A stretch of DNA of 64,000 nucleotides, taken from JAZUCL01 sp045639125. GTDB lineage: Bacteria > Bacillota > Clostridia > Oscillospirales > QAMX01. Shown piece by piece: positions 9,072 through 18,873 of this stretch. Location of the stretch: positions 41,869 through 105,868 of the forward strand of contig JAZUCL010000010.1 of the NCBI GenBank assembly GCA_045639125.1. The letters are read 5' to 3'. The translations under genes and the position numbers were made by a program. The notes beneath the pieces were generated by a model that saw only the letters and a list, made by a program, of their open reading frames with translations, searched no databases and was not told the origin of the DNA. The number at the start of each line of letters is the position of its first letter. Positions within the stretch are counted from its first letter, which is position 1.

Positions 9072-10058
9072 TTATTTTGCAATATTAAGTTCGGTTATTT
9101 CTTCAATATACGGATTAAAATGCTCATTTATAAGACTCAGTACTTCGCTCTTATTTGCAACAAAGTCTGCCCCCACGCCTCTGCCGGGCAATGTATAAGT
9201 TGTTACATTTTCAAAATCAAGGGATACGGCTTTCATACCAAGCCATAGCATCTGTGAAAAGCCGATATCAGTTTCAACATCTGACGTAACAACATTTATA
9301 AGTTGCGGAATAAGTGCGACTGCAGAGGGTGTCATAAGTTTCTGTGCCACAGCCTTATACAGTTTCTGCTGTGCACGAATCCTTCCTAAATCCTCGTCAG
9401 CATAACCGTCACGAAAACGCATATATTTTAGTGCATTTTCACCGTCAAGTGTCTGAACGCCCGCTTTTATGTCGATAACAAGGTCTTGGTCAGGGTCAAA
9501 ATAGTACATATCTCTATCTACTTCCACCTCAACACCACCTATTACATCAATAAGGCGTTCAAATACACTATAATTTAATACAACATAATTGTCTGGATAA
9601 AAACCAACAGTATTTTGTATTTCCTCAAGCATACGATCCATGCCTTTATTGTGGGCAGCGTTGATTTTATGCGTTTTCCCGTTTGCCATGTATGAGCGAG
9701 TGTCTCGTGGGATATTGAGAAGTGATATTTCGCCACTTTCCAAATCAAGAGATACAAGTACAATAGTATCTGTACGAGTCATATCAATATCCATGCCTGC
9801 CACAAGGCAAGTATAAAAATTGTCCTTACGATTTTCCGCTGTTGTCAACGGACTTTCTCCATTCGGGATTCCGGGCATTACAAGTTCAGCAACAGTGTCT
9901 GACTTTGACAATTCGATTTTAGAAAGTGCATTTGGTGACATAGTCGCCAATGTATAGATACATATACACACAGCACACAATGATAAAAAAGTCAGTAATG
10001 TCAATAATGGACCATGACTTGCAAAGCCTTTCAAATCACGATATTTTACATATCTCAT
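9072..10058 (-). CDS. LytR-CpsA-Psr (LCP) family cell-wall polymer transferase
   Basis: 328 aa: short cytoplasmic N-terminus, one membrane segment (about 19-38), then an extracytoplasmic LCP domain. LCP proteins attach undecaprenyl-linked teichoic acids or capsule to peptidoglycan. Motifs are the RTDTIVLVSLD strand, LLNIPRDTRSYM with the lipid-phosphate arginine, KINAAHNKGMDRML, and LKYMRFRDGYADEDLGRIRAQQ. It lies 3 nt after a second LCP gene, an apparent tandem duplication. Confidence 0.9.
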   Translation of the reverse strand: MRYVKYRDLKGFASHGPLLTLLTFLSLCAVCICIYTLATMSPNALSKIELSKSDTVAELVMPGIPNGESPLTTAENRKDNFYTCLVAGMDIDMTRTDTIVLVSLDLESGEISLLNIPRDTRSYMANGKTHKINAAHNKGMDRMLEEIQNTVGFYPDNYVVLNYSVFERLIDVIGGVEVEVDRDMYYFDPDQDLVIDIKAGVQTLDGENALKYMRFRDGYADEDLGRIRAQQKLYKAVAQKLMTPSAVALIPQLINVVTSDVETDIGFSQMLWLGMKAVSLDFENVTTYTLPGRGVGADFVANKSEVLSLINEHFNPYIEEITELNIAK

Positions 10059-10061
10059 GCT

Positions 10062-11420
10062 TTAGCCGTTGACACCACCTGTCAGTTCATTATTTGGTAC
10101 AGGGCGAAGCCAATCCGGCATTTCGGAATTTACATTGTCGGTTGATGTTTGAGGCGGTGTTTCGGGAACATCTACCGGTACATTGGGATCTACTGGCACG
10201 TTTGGATCTACCGGTTCGTTTGGATCTACTGGCACGTTTGGATCTATCGGTTCGTTTGGATCTACCGGTTCGTTTGGATCCACTGGCACGTTTGGATCTA
10301 TCGGTTCGTCAGGATCTACTACCGACACTGTTGGCGATGTTGCCTTTGTTGTACCAGCAGGTGCTGAAGCAAGATTTAATTTAGTAATTTCCTCAACATA
10401 AGGGTTGAAACTTTCGTTTACAAGTTTCAAAATTCCACTTTTACTTGGAATTACAAAGGAAACGCCGTTTATATATCGTGCGGTGCTTGGAAGTGTTTCT
10501 GTCAAAATACTCTCAGTATCCATGGTGATATACGTGGCACCAAGCCAAATTATTTCGCCTAATGTCAAGTCTGTTTCAATGTTGTTGACAACGACTTCGG
10601 CAAGTGCAGGTATTTTCAAAAGAGTTGACGGTGTAGCCACCTGTTTGATAACAGTCTTATAAAACTCCTGCTGTGCGGAAATTCTGTCTAAGTCCGCATT
10701 GGAGTAGCCTTTACGAAATCTCATATAACCAAGAGCCTGCTCACCTGTAAGTGTTTGTTCACCCGGTTGTAAGTCAATGAGAAGGTCTTGGTCAGGGTCA
10801 CGATAATACATACGTCTTGGGACATTGAACTTTACGCCACCTAAAGCGTCAATAATTTCTTCAAATGCATTGAAACTTAGGATTGCGTAGCGGTCAATTT
10901 CAAAACCTAAAAGGTTTTTCAGTTCAACTTTTGTACGTTCAATACCATAGTTAAATGCGGCATTGATTTTACCTGAACCGCCTCTCTTTGTCTTTGACAT
11001 TGTATCTCGTGGTACGTTAAGCATGGAAACGGTCTTATTCTTCGTATCAAAAGTCGCAACAATAATTGTATCGGTACGGGTTCCACCTTTGTCAGTACCG
11101 GCAATTACCATTGTCAAAAAACCGTCTTTACGATTAGCGTCTGATACGTCAATCTCCTCACCCTGTGCAAACACGTCTTCCGCAGAATTTACAACGGCGG
11201 CTGTCGTCTTTGATGGCAATGGAACAGGGTCAGTGTTAGGGCGTTGCGGACGTTGTGACGGTTGTTGAATATATAGCACAAAATAGGCAGAAATAAGTGC
11301 CGCAATTGCCAAAATCAGTGCAATAATTGCAATAAGTAACTTCATAGATACGGACATTTTTTTCTTGTTAGGCGTTACATCAGGGTTATTCCCCTGCTTC
11401 TTTCCTCCGTATAACTTCAT
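10062..11420 (-). CDS. LCP family protein with Pro/Asp repeat tail
   Basis: 452 aa. After a basic cytoplasmic stretch, a membrane segment (about 28-50) leads to an LCP domain with RTDTIIVATFD, MLNVPRDTMSKT, KINAAFNYGIERTK and LGYMRFRKGYSNADLDRI. The last ~95 residues are a low-complexity extension of six-residue units (V/I-D-P-N-V/E-P), a likely wall-spanning stalk. ATG 11420 overlaps the yqeK stop (ATGA), showing translational coupling. Same presumed role as its neighbour. Confidence 0.9.
   Translation of the reverse strand: MKLYGGKKQGNNPDVTPNKKKMSVSMKLLIAIIALILAIAALISAYFVLYIQQPSQRPQRPNTDPVPLPSKTTAAVVNSAEDVFAQGEEIDVSDANRKDGFLTMVIAGTDKGGTRTDTIIVATFDTKNKTVSMLNVPRDTMSKTKRGGSGKINAAFNYGIERTKVELKNLLGFEIDRYAILSFNAFEEIIDALGGVKFNVPRRMYYRDPDQDLLIDLQPGEQTLTGEQALGYMRFRKGYSNADLDRISAQQEFYKTVIKQVATPSTLLKIPALAEVVVNNIETDLTLGEIIWLGATYITMDTESILTETLPSTARYINGVSFVIPSKSGILKLVNESFNPYVEEITKLNLASAPAGTTKATSPTVSVVDPDEPIDPNVPVDPNEPVDPNEPIDPNVPVDPNEPVDPNVPVDPNVPVDVPETPPQTSTDNVNSEMPDWLRPVPNNELTGGVNG
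10180..10320. repeat. 18-bp in-frame tandem repeats encoding the LCP tail
   Basis: About eight imperfect 18-bp units (plus-strand core GGATCTACYGGYWCGTTT) with GTTCG and GCACG variants alternating. They encode the Pro/Asp/Asn tail of the LCP protein on the minus strand. Such an array is prone to length change by slippage. Confidence 0.85.
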
Positions 11421-12004
11421 TCTTGCTCAACCTTTCTATTGTGCATAACTTCTTTTATTAACGTATTACGTGCAAGGACTGTATCTGGGTGAAGCACTCC
11501 GTTTTTTTCAAGTGTATGGAAGATTGTATATCGAAATGCCGCAATCAAAGCATAGTCAATAGATGACTGTGCCAACTGGCGTATTTCCTCTACGCCGGGG
11601 TGCGTTCTATTTGGCTCAATACAATCTGCAAGACAGACAATTTTATCAAATAGTGTCATATACTCACTGCCGGTGGAATGATAGCGTATAGCATTTACAA
11701 TTTCATCGTCTGCACCAAATTGTCGGCGTGCAAGTTCTGCTCCTGTGACTGCATGAAGTAGTGCCGGCTCATCTAATGTGGTATCATCGACTATTATATC
11801 CCAATCTTCAATGGTTTTCAACTGTTTTTCCTTACTATATTCTTTTGTTACATCATGAAGTAGTGCTGCAATTCGTACCTTTTCCACATCAGCACCAAAT
11901 CGAATTGCCAACTCCTCTGCTGCTTGAATACAGCCTCTTGTGTGTTTCATTCGCTTTTCGCTCAGTGTATCATCAACGTATTTGTATATCGCCTCGTAAT
12001 TCAT
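11417..12004 (-). CDS. yqeK: YqeK-type HD-domain hydrolase (probable Ap4A hydrolase)
   Basis: 195 aa HD-domain metal-dependent phosphohydrolase. Members of the YqeK family cleave diadenosine tetraphosphate symmetrically. Metal ligands are in KHTRGCIQAAEEL, the doublet AALLHDVTKEY, and LLHAVTGAELARR. ATG 12004 (MNYEAIYKYVDD) is chosen with AGGA seven bases upstream; ATG 12013 is possible, and longer frames run into nadD. The nadD-yqeK pairing is the usual Bacillota arrangement. Confidence 0.9.
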   Translation of the reverse strand: MNYEAIYKYVDDTLSEKRMKHTRGCIQAAEELAIRFGADVEKVRIAALLHDVTKEYSKEKQLKTIEDWDIIVDDTTLDEPALLHAVTGAELARRQFGADDEIVNAIRYHSTGSEYMTLFDKIVCLADCIEPNRTHPGVEEIRQLAQSSIDYALIAAFRYTIFHTLEKNGVLHPDTVLARNTLIKEVMHNRKVEQE

Positions 12005-12014
12005 TGTTATCATC

Positions 12015-12623
12015 CTATATACAATTATAAAGTCCGTTTTTATGAATGTACTCATAGACATTGTCAGGCACATACAACGCACCTTCGCCATCGTCAAGTA
12101 TGTTTCTAAGTTGTGTACTTGATACAGGAAGTGCATCACAGTCTACAACATGGATTGTCGCACTGTATTCGTCATGCAGACGGTTTTTCACTTCAAGTAT
12201 CTTCTGCCTGTCGTCATGGCCACGAGCGACAACGGCAACAGATGCAATACTCATTATCTCCTGTGGCTGATACCAACTGTCAAGAGTTTCAAACATATCA
12301 GTACCCATAATGAGCCATAAAGTATCCTTTGGATACTTTTCCTTTAGTTTTTTAAGAGTTTTAACTGTATAACTCTTTCCCTCACTGTACAGTTCAACAG
12401 ACGAAACCTCTGCCCAAGAATAAGACGAAACGGCAAGTGAAATCATTTCAAATCTTTGATTGGGTGTCGCACTGTTTTCAGGAAGGTTCTTGTGTGGTGG
12501 GTCTTTTGCAGGAATAAATATTACTTTATCAAGAGACAGAGATTTCTGTGCCTCACTTGCAGCATGGAGATGCCCCACATGTGGCGGGTTGAATGTACCT
12601 CCAAAAATACCGATTTGTGCCAC
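12015..12623 (-). CDS. nadD: Nicotinate-nucleotide adenylyltransferase
   Basis: 202 aa nucleotidyltransferase of NAD synthesis, joining ATP and nicotinate mononucleotide. GIFGGTFNPPHVGHLHAA carries the HxGH catalytic motif near residues 15-18, and PVSSTQLRNIL near the C-terminus is the ISSTxxR-type motif. It lies between yhbY and yqeK on the same strand with short gaps. Confidence 0.95.
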   Translation of the reverse strand: MAQIGIFGGTFNPPHVGHLHAASEAQKSLSLDKVIFIPAKDPPHKNLPENSATPNQRFEMISLAVSSYSWAEVSSVELYSEGKSYTVKTLKKLKEKYPKDTLWLIMGTDMFETLDSWYQPQEIMSIASVAVVARGHDDRQKILEVKNRLHDEYSATIHVVDCDALPVSSTQLRNILDDGEGALYVPDNVYEYIHKNGLYNCI

Positions 12624-12640
12624 AAAATCCCACCCTTTAA

Positions 12641-12937
12641 TTAAAGTTTAATTCTTTTTTCTTTTGGAATATTACGATTTTCACGATACAGTACAAGTTT
12701 TGCACCGATTACCTGTGCTACTTCGCTGTTTGTTGCCTCACTCAATTCTATAGCAGCCTCTGCTGCAGTCATAAATGCAGTTTCAAGCACCTTAATTTTT
12801 ACGATTTCTCTTGCTTTTAACGCATCATTTACCTGTTCAATAAGGTTTTCAGAAATACCGCCTTTTCCCACTTGTAATATAGTATCAATATTTGAAGCGA
12901 TTGCTCTCAAAGTTGCTCTCTGTTTACTCGTTAGCAT
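12641..12937 (-). CDS. yhbY: CRM-domain RNA-binding protein YhbY
   Basis: 98 aa CRM-domain protein that binds pre-50S particles during ribosome assembly. LTSKQRATLRAIASNID, VGKGGISENLI (the GxxG-type loop), ALKAREIVKIKVL and QVIGAKLVLYREN match the family end to end. Its start overlaps the 3' end of rdgB by 14 nt. Confidence 0.92.
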   Translation of the reverse strand: MLTSKQRATLRAIASNIDTILQVGKGGISENLIEQVNDALKAREIVKIKVLETAFMTAAEAAIELSEATNSEVAQVIGAKLVLYRENRNIPKEKRIKL

Positions 12938-13535
12938 CTAATTCACCTTTTCTATGTTTTAATTCCTCCACAAAAAGAGTAAGTGCGTTGCCTCTGTGGG
13001 AGATCCTGTTCTTCTCCTCTGCCGTAATCTCTGAGTATGTCTTATTGAGATGTGGTACAAGGAAACATGGGTCATAGCCAAATCCACCATCTCCACGACA
13101 TTCATTGATTATCTCGCCACGGCAAACACCTCGTACAGTAAATGCCGTATTGTCATCAAGTACGCAGGCAATTGCACATACAAATTGTGCACCACGACTT
13201 TTGTCATCGCTACGTTCCATTTCACGCCATACCTTTTCGATACGGTCAAGGTCAGTGGCATTATCACCTGCATATCTTGCAGAGTATACGCCCGGTGCAC
13301 CATTTAGTGCATCTATTTCAAGTCCTGAGTCATCTGCCATTGCAGCAATACCGGTTGCTTCGTATACTGTACGAGCCTTTATCATGGCGTTTTCTTCAAA
13401 TGTAGTTCCATTTTCCTCTATTTCCATAGATAACCCTGCATCTTTCATTGACAGGAGTGTTACTCCGCTACCTGAAAGAATTGCACGAAGTTCCGTCAAT
13501 TTATGTGCATTGTTTGTTGCCGCAATCAGTTTCAT
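12924..13535 (-). CDS. rdgB: XTP/dITP diphosphatase (RdgB/HAM1)
   Basis: 203 aa house-cleaning pyrophosphatase that removes non-canonical purine triphosphates. Signature pieces are AATNNAHKLTEL at the N-terminus, ENGTTFEENAMIKA, MADDSGLEIDALNGAPGVYS, GDGGFGYDPCFLVP and EEKNRISHRGNAL. It overlaps the rph stop by 4 nt. The rph-rdgB pair is a common arrangement. Confidence 0.96.
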   Translation of the reverse strand: MKLIAATNNAHKLTELRAILSGSGVTLLSMKDAGLSMEIEENGTTFEENAMIKARTVYEATGIAAMADDSGLEIDALNGAPGVYSARYAGDNATDLDRIEKVWREMERSDDKSRGAQFVCAIACVLDDNTAFTVRGVCRGEIINECRGDGGFGYDPCFLVPHLNKTYSEITAEEKNRISHRGNALTLFVEELKHRKGELDANE

Positions 13536-14269
13536 ACAGACTCCTCAATAATACGTTTTTGTAGTTCGATAACTTCAAATAGTTTTGGAACTGTCAATGC
13601 AAGAATACCACTAAGTTCATCTTGTGTGTAAGCACGTCCCTCACCTGTACCTTGAAGTTCTGCAAATGCACCTGAACCTGTCATGACTACATTAAAGTCA
13701 ACCTCTGCACTGCTGTCCTCAATGTAATTCATATCAACACAGATACTGTCGATACCCTTTTGACGAACTATTCCTGTACTAAGGGCAGCAATAGTGTCAA
13801 AGATTGGATCGTTTGTAAGAACTCCTCTGTCATACAGTCGTTTACAAGCAATTGCCATAGCAACATAACCGCCTGTAATTGATGCACAACGTGTACCTCC
13901 ATCAGCCTGAATTACATCGCAGTCAATTGTGATAGTATTCTCTCCAAGTTTTGACAAGTCAATAACACTTCGCAGAGAACGACCGATAAGACGTTGAATT
14001 TCTGCACTTCTTCCTGAAAGTTTCAACTTGGATATGTCACGAGGAGAACGATTTTTGTTAGCACTTGGAAGCATATTGTACTCTGCTGTAACCCAGCCTG
14101 TACCTGTACCTTTAAGGTGCCGTGGTACGCCTTCCTCAAAACTTGCCGTACATATTACCCATGTATCACCCTGTTTGATAAGAACACTACCATCTGCATA
14201 CTTAGTGTAATTAGGGATAATATCCAAAGGACGAAGTTCGTCACACGCTCTCATATCTACTCTACTCAT
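13532..14269 (-). CDS. rph: Ribonuclease PH
   Basis: 245 aa phosphorolytic 3'-5' exoribonuclease that trims tRNA 3' ends, usually a hexamer of PNPase-like folds. Motifs are the N-terminal MSRVDMRACDELRPLDI, GTGTGWVTAEYNMLPSAN, RSAEIQRLIGRSLRS, DCDVIQADGGTRCASITG and the acidic VDMNYIEDSSAEVDFNVV. It is followed directly by rdgB with a 4-nt overlap. Confidence 0.96.
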   Translation of the reverse strand: MSRVDMRACDELRPLDIIPNYTKYADGSVLIKQGDTWVICTASFEEGVPRHLKGTGTGWVTAEYNMLPSANKNRSPRDISKLKLSGRSAEIQRLIGRSLRSVIDLSKLGENTITIDCDVIQADGGTRCASITGGYVAMAIACKRLYDRGVLTNDPIFDTIAALSTGIVRQKGIDSICVDMNYIEDSSAEVDFNVVMTGSGAFAELQGTGEGRAYTQDELSGILALTVPKLFEVIELQKRIIEESV

Positions 14270-14294
14270 ATTATTACACCTTCCTAGAATTCAG

Positions 14295-15215
14295 TTAAAA
14301 CAGTGCCCTCACAAACTCTTCAGGATAGAAAGGAAGTAAATCATCAATTCCCTCACCTACACCGACAAATTTTACAGGTACACCAAGAGTACGTGTAATA
14401 GACACAACTATACCACCCTTTGCAGTACCGTCTAACTTCGTCAATGCAATACCTGTAATTGATGCCGTTTCCTTAAAGGCTTTTGCCTGATTCATTGCAT
14501 TTTGACCTGTTGTAGCATCTACAACAAGAATTGTTTCTCTGTCTGCATCAGGCAATTCACGATCAATTACTTTACTTATCTTTTCAAGTTCTTTCATCAG
14601 ATTTACCTTGTTGTGAAGTCTACCTGCCGTATCACAGATAATAACATCGGCATTTCTTGCTTTTGCGGCACGAATAGCATCAAATATGACGGCAGCAGGG
14701 TCACTGCCTTCATTTTGACGTACAATATCAACTTCGGCACGATTTGCCCAAATTTCAAGTTGTTCTGCCGCTGCTGCACGGAATGTATCACCTGCCGCAA
14801 GAATTACTTTCTTTCCTTGGCTTTTAAGCAGATGGGCAAGTTTTCCGATAGATGTAGTTTTACCAACTCCGTTGACTCCAATAACTAAAATTACAGCAGG
14901 TTTTGTATTCAAGTTCAGTCCCATAATTGAGTTGTTGTTTCTGTTGACACCGACCATTTCCGCAAGAATTTTACGCAGTGCCTCTTTAACTTGCTCTGCC
15001 TCTTTAAGTTTTCCTTCCTTAACCTCATCACGAAGGCGATCGACTACCTCAACAGCAGTTTCTGCCCCTAAATCAGACATAATAAGTGCTTCCTCAAGTT
15101 CTTCAAGCAAGTCCTCATCGACTATACGAAAACTCTTTACTACACTCTCTATTTTCTCTGAAAATGACGTCTTTGTCTTTTCAAGACCTTTTTTGATTTT
15201 ATCAAAAAATCCCAT
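14295..15215 (-). CDS. ftsY: Signal recognition particle receptor FtsY
   Basis: 306 aa SRP GTPase: helical N domain (about 1-95) then NG GTPase domain. It docks SRP-ribosome complexes at the membrane. GTPase elements are GVNGVGKTTSIGKLAHLL (P-loop), DTFRAAAAEQLEIW, DTAGRLHNKVNLM and TKLDGTAKGG. The acidic A domain of enteric FtsY is absent, as is usual for short clostridial forms. It is the second gene after smc, 16 nt downstream. Confidence 0.97.
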   Translation of the reverse strand: MGFFDKIKKGLEKTKTSFSEKIESVVKSFRIVDEDLLEELEEALIMSDLGAETAVEVVDRLRDEVKEGKLKEAEQVKEALRKILAEMVGVNRNNNSIMGLNLNTKPAVILVIGVNGVGKTTSIGKLAHLLKSQGKKVILAAGDTFRAAAAEQLEIWANRAEVDIVRQNEGSDPAAVIFDAIRAAKARNADVIICDTAGRLHNKVNLMKELEKISKVIDRELPDADRETILVVDATTGQNAMNQAKAFKETASITGIALTKLDGTAKGGIVVSITRTLGVPVKFVGVGEGIDDLLPFYPEEFVRALF

Positions 15216-15231
15216 TACACAATTCCTTTCG

Positions 15232-18200
15232 CTATAACTTCAAATTGAGTTCTTTCTCAACAGAGCCAATATCAAGGCTAAGCACCTTGGAGATACCCTG
15301 AACAGGCATGGCAACACCATAAAGCACATCTGCCTCCTCCATCGTTCCTCGTCTGTGTGTAATTACGATAAACTGCGTATCGGTAAATCGTTTGAGATAA
15401 CGTGCGTAACGCAATACGTTGACATCGTCAAGTGCTGCTTCAATCTCGTCCAATACGCAAAACGGAGTAGGACGAACTTTCAAAATAGCAAAGTAAAGAG
15501 CGATAGCAACAAATGCCTTTTCACCACCTGAAAGAAGGCTCAATACTTTAAGTGCCTTTCCGGGAGGTTGTACTTTTATTTCAATACCGCTACCAAGCAC
15601 GTCATCAGGATCGCTCAACTCTAAATGAGCACGACCACCGCCAAACAGTTCTGTGAATGTTTCACTAAATATTTCATTGATAACCTTAAACTGTGCCGAG
15701 AATAGAGTTTTCATCTCACCTGTCAACTCATCAATGATAGCATTAAGTGACTTTTGAGATACTATAATATCCTCTCTTTGTGCAGTAAGGAACCCATACT
15801 TCTCCGATACTTGTGCGTATTCCTCAATAGCACCCGGCGAGATGTTGCCGAGGGCTTTAATACTTCTGCGAAGTTCGTCTGCCCGTTTCGTTGCCTCTTT
15901 ACTGTTTTCAAGTTCAATGCACAACTCACGTGCCGTAGAACGAGTCAACTCATAAGTATCCCACAGTTTTCCCGTCAGATTGTCTTGGTCACGAGTAACT
16001 GTTGCAATTGAATTTTCAAAGCGAAGTTGTTCAGTTGCCAAGTTCTTTGATTTGTCATTCAAATCTTGAATAAGTCTCTCGTTCTTATTTCGTTCGGCCT
16101 CTGTCTGAAGTTTCTGCTCTGTCAACGTGCGTGATTTCTCCTCAAGTTCTATTAGAAGGTCATCAACTGTTTTAAGACGAGCAGTAAGTTCCTCAACTTC
16201 AGTACGAAGTGTGGCGTTTCTCAATTCAAACGCATCAGCAGACGCATTTCGTGTTTCCTTATCAACACTGACAGACTCCAAATGAAGTTTTAATTCTGTC
16301 ACCGCAGAACGAGCACCACTGCGTTTAAGTTCGGTTTCCTGTTGTACTGCACGGCGTTTGTCTATTTCCAACTGACTATCTCTTGACTGTGCCGACAATG
16401 TTTCAAGTTCAGCATTAAGTTTTTCAATACTATCAACAAATGTCTGCTCTTCACTTACAAGTTCCGCCTCTGTTTTCTTGTGTACTTCAAGTTGTGCCGT
16501 CAATGTATCAATGCGATTGCGAAGGTCAGTACAAAGTGCATCAGCATTGCGAAAACTCTGCTCCATAAGTGACAAATGCTCACGTCGTTGAGTCAACTGA
16601 GCCTCAAGTGCCGCTACTTCCGTATCAAGTGTACGACGTTCATTTTCTGCCGTAGACAGACTATACTGTGCGGCAGTCAGTTCTTGCTCCAATTGACGAA
16701 GTGCTGTTTCTTCTTTAAGTGCAAGGTCACGATTTTCTGCAAGTGTTGCAGTCAATCTTTCAATTTCATTTGTACGGCTCAATATGCCGTAACTCTTATT
16801 CTGACTACCACCTGTCATTGCACCGCCTGCATTGATAACTTGTCCGTCAAGTGTAACAATGCGGAATTTATAACTGTTTTTACGAGCAAGTGCAATTGCT
16901 GAATCAATGCTGTCACATACTGCAGTACGACCTAAAAGGTTTCTAAATATTCCTGAATACATAGTGTCGTAAGAAACGAGTTGAGATAAAATTCCAACAA
17001 AGCCACGTTCATTACGCAACTGCTGCCCTTCAAGTTCAGTTCCCTTTATCGCTGCAATAGGCAAAAATGTAGCACGGCCGGCATCTCGACGCTTAAGCAT
17101 CTCAATCGCCGCCTTAGCGTCCTCTTCTCTATCTACAACTATATTCTGCATACCTGCACCTAAAGCGGTTTCTGCCGCTACAACATAGCGGTCATCAACT
17201 TTCATGAGTTTAGATACAGGCCCGTGTATACCGTTAAGGGCATGGGCTGACGCATCACGCATAACCATCTTGACACTACGATTAAATCCCTCATAGTCAC
17301 GTTCAAGGTCGGACAATATCTTCAAACGGCTCGTCTGCTCATCAATCTGACGAGTGATATTTTGAACACGGGTGTTTACCTCATCAAACTTCTTACGGCG
17401 AGAGTCAAGTTTCAGTCGATAACCTGACATTACATTGTCAAGGCGGTCGCACATACCTTTCTTTTCATCAAGAAGGGCAGATACTTGCTCGACCTTTTCT
17501 TGTGCTTCACTTAAAGTCTTTTTGTTTTCTTCTTCCTGACTGCCCACATCTATAAGTTGTGAATTAAGTGCATCAACAGATGCCAATACGGACGACATTG
17601 CAATACGACACTGTGCGATACGTTCACGGCATTTGAGCATCGACTCACGTTCTGAATAAAGTCTGCCGTCAATTTGTGAAATTTGCGATGCAAATGTAGC
17701 ACCTGTATTGATACTTGTCTCGATCTCTTTTCTAAGATTTTCTATTTCTTGTGTCAACTGTTCTATTTCCGCTTCACGTTCAGCGATTGTTTCAACAATT
17801 GCAGTTTTACGCTGTTCGTAGTCACGGGATTCGCCTCTTAAGCGTTCCATATCTTCGCAGTTTCTTGCAATTTCAGCGTTTTTAAGACCAATCTCCGCTG
17901 ATACTTCACCGCTTTGTGACTCTGTATCACGAATGTTGCTACGCAACTCGTCATGAGTACGCTCAAGTTCAATCATCTTTTCACTGAGCATCTCTCTCGT
18001 TGCGTGGGCAGACTCAATTTGTGTTGTACATTCCTCACAAGCGTAAGCAATAAGGTTATGCTTGCCTGTAAGTCTGTCCAATTCAACTTTCAACTCGTCA
18101 AGGCGATTCATCCAAAGGGTAATTTCAAGCCCTTTAAGTTCACCAAACAATGTATTGTATCTACGCTCTTTCTCCGCTTTGATACGAAGTGGCTCAATTT

Positions 18201-18801
18201 GTTGTTCAAGCGTTTCTATTATATCATTGACACGTACAAGATTGTCATTTGCGGCATTGAGACGTTTTGTAGCCTCATCACGGCGGTATCTAAACTTTGT
18301 AATACCCGCCGCCTCATCAAACACTTCACGGCGGTCATCGCTTTTAACCGACAAAATCTCGTCAATTCTACCCTGTCCGATAATAGAGTAACCGTCACGG
18401 CCAAGACCTGTATCCATAAATAACTCATGGATATCCTTTAATCTAACAGTCTTTTTATTTATAAAATACTCACTTTCACCGCTACGATAGTAACGACGTG
18501 TTACCATAACCTCAGTATAATCAGTCTTTAACGTGTGCTGACTATTATCGAGAGTCAATGAGACTTCCGCATATCCAACTGATCTGCGGCTTTGTGTACC
18601 GGCAAAAATAACATCTTCCATCTTACTGCCACGAAGTGCCTTGGTTGACTGCTCTCCAAGCACCCAACGGATAGCATCGGCAATATTAGACTTACCACTT
18701 CCGTTCGGTCCTACAATCGCAGTCATACCCTTGTGAAATTCCAAGTGGAGTTTGTCAGGGAAAGACTTAAAGCCTTGTATATCTATTGACTTGAGGTACA
18801 A
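15232..18801 (-). CDS. smc: Chromosome condensation and segregation protein SMC
   Basis: 1189 aa, full-length SMC ATPase. The N-terminal head has GPNGSGKSNIADAIRWVLGE (Walker A). Two long coiled coils flank a central hinge (around residues 510-660, with GIHGPVSKL). The C-terminal head has the LSGGEKAFVAIALYF signature and CVLDEIEAALDD Walker B. The start is probably TTG at 18801 (MYLKSIDIQGFKSF, the family N-terminus), with AGAGG eight bases before; a GTG at 18810 overlaps that site. It heads the housekeeping operon. Confidence 0.97.
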   Translation of the reverse strand: MYLKSIDIQGFKSFPDKLHLEFHKGMTAIVGPNGSGKSNIADAIRWVLGEQSTKALRGSKMEDVIFAGTQSRRSVGYAEVSLTLDNSQHTLKTDYTEVMVTRRYYRSGESEYFINKKTVRLKDIHELFMDTGLGRDGYSIIGQGRIDEILSVKSDDRREVFDEAAGITKFRYRRDEATKRLNAANDNLVRVNDIIETLEQQIEPLRIKAEKERRYNTLFGELKGLEITLWMNRLDELKVELDRLTGKHNLIAYACEECTTQIESAHATREMLSEKMIELERTHDELRSNIRDTESQSGEVSAEIGLKNAEIARNCEDMERLRGESRDYEQRKTAIVETIAEREAEIEQLTQEIENLRKEIETSINTGATFASQISQIDGRLYSERESMLKCRERIAQCRIAMSSVLASVDALNSQLIDVGSQEEENKKTLSEAQEKVEQVSALLDEKKGMCDRLDNVMSGYRLKLDSRRKKFDEVNTRVQNITRQIDEQTSRLKILSDLERDYEGFNRSVKMVMRDASAHALNGIHGPVSKLMKVDDRYVVAAETALGAGMQNIVVDREEDAKAAIEMLKRRDAGRATFLPIAAIKGTELEGQQLRNERGFVGILSQLVSYDTMYSGIFRNLLGRTAVCDSIDSAIALARKNSYKFRIVTLDGQVINAGGAMTGGSQNKSYGILSRTNEIERLTATLAENRDLALKEETALRQLEQELTAAQYSLSTAENERRTLDTEVAALEAQLTQRREHLSLMEQSFRNADALCTDLRNRIDTLTAQLEVHKKTEAELVSEEQTFVDSIEKLNAELETLSAQSRDSQLEIDKRRAVQQETELKRSGARSAVTELKLHLESVSVDKETRNASADAFELRNATLRTEVEELTARLKTVDDLLIELEEKSRTLTEQKLQTEAERNKNERLIQDLNDKSKNLATEQLRFENSIATVTRDQDNLTGKLWDTYELTRSTARELCIELENSKEATKRADELRRSIKALGNISPGAIEEYAQVSEKYGFLTAQREDIIVSQKSLNAIIDELTGEMKTLFSAQFKVINEIFSETFTELFGGGRAHLELSDPDDVLGSGIEIKVQPPGKALKVLSLLSGGEKAFVAIALYFAILKVRPTPFCVLDEIEAALDDVNVLRYARYLKRFTDTQFIVITHRRGTMEEADVLYGVAMPVQGISKVLSLDIGSVEKELNLKL

Positions 18802-18873
18802 TATGTACACCTCTTTCTGTTGATAGGTTTCAATCCCATTGTATCAAGTCTGCAAAACCCAATACATCATTTT

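Noticed and set aside
10180..10320. Possible CRISPR-like array
   Set aside because: Units are 18 bp with no unique spacers and are in frame with a protein tail.
10094..10401. Three overlapping plus-strand frames with repetitive products (for example GSTGSFGSTG units)
   Set aside because: They are other-frame readings of the 18-bp repeats encoding the LCP tail on the minus strand; no ribosome binding site or conservation signal.
18062..18423. Plus-strand frames opposite the smc coiled coil
   Set aside because: Antisense of an intact SMC protein; repetitive codon use of the coiled coil keeps reverse frames open.
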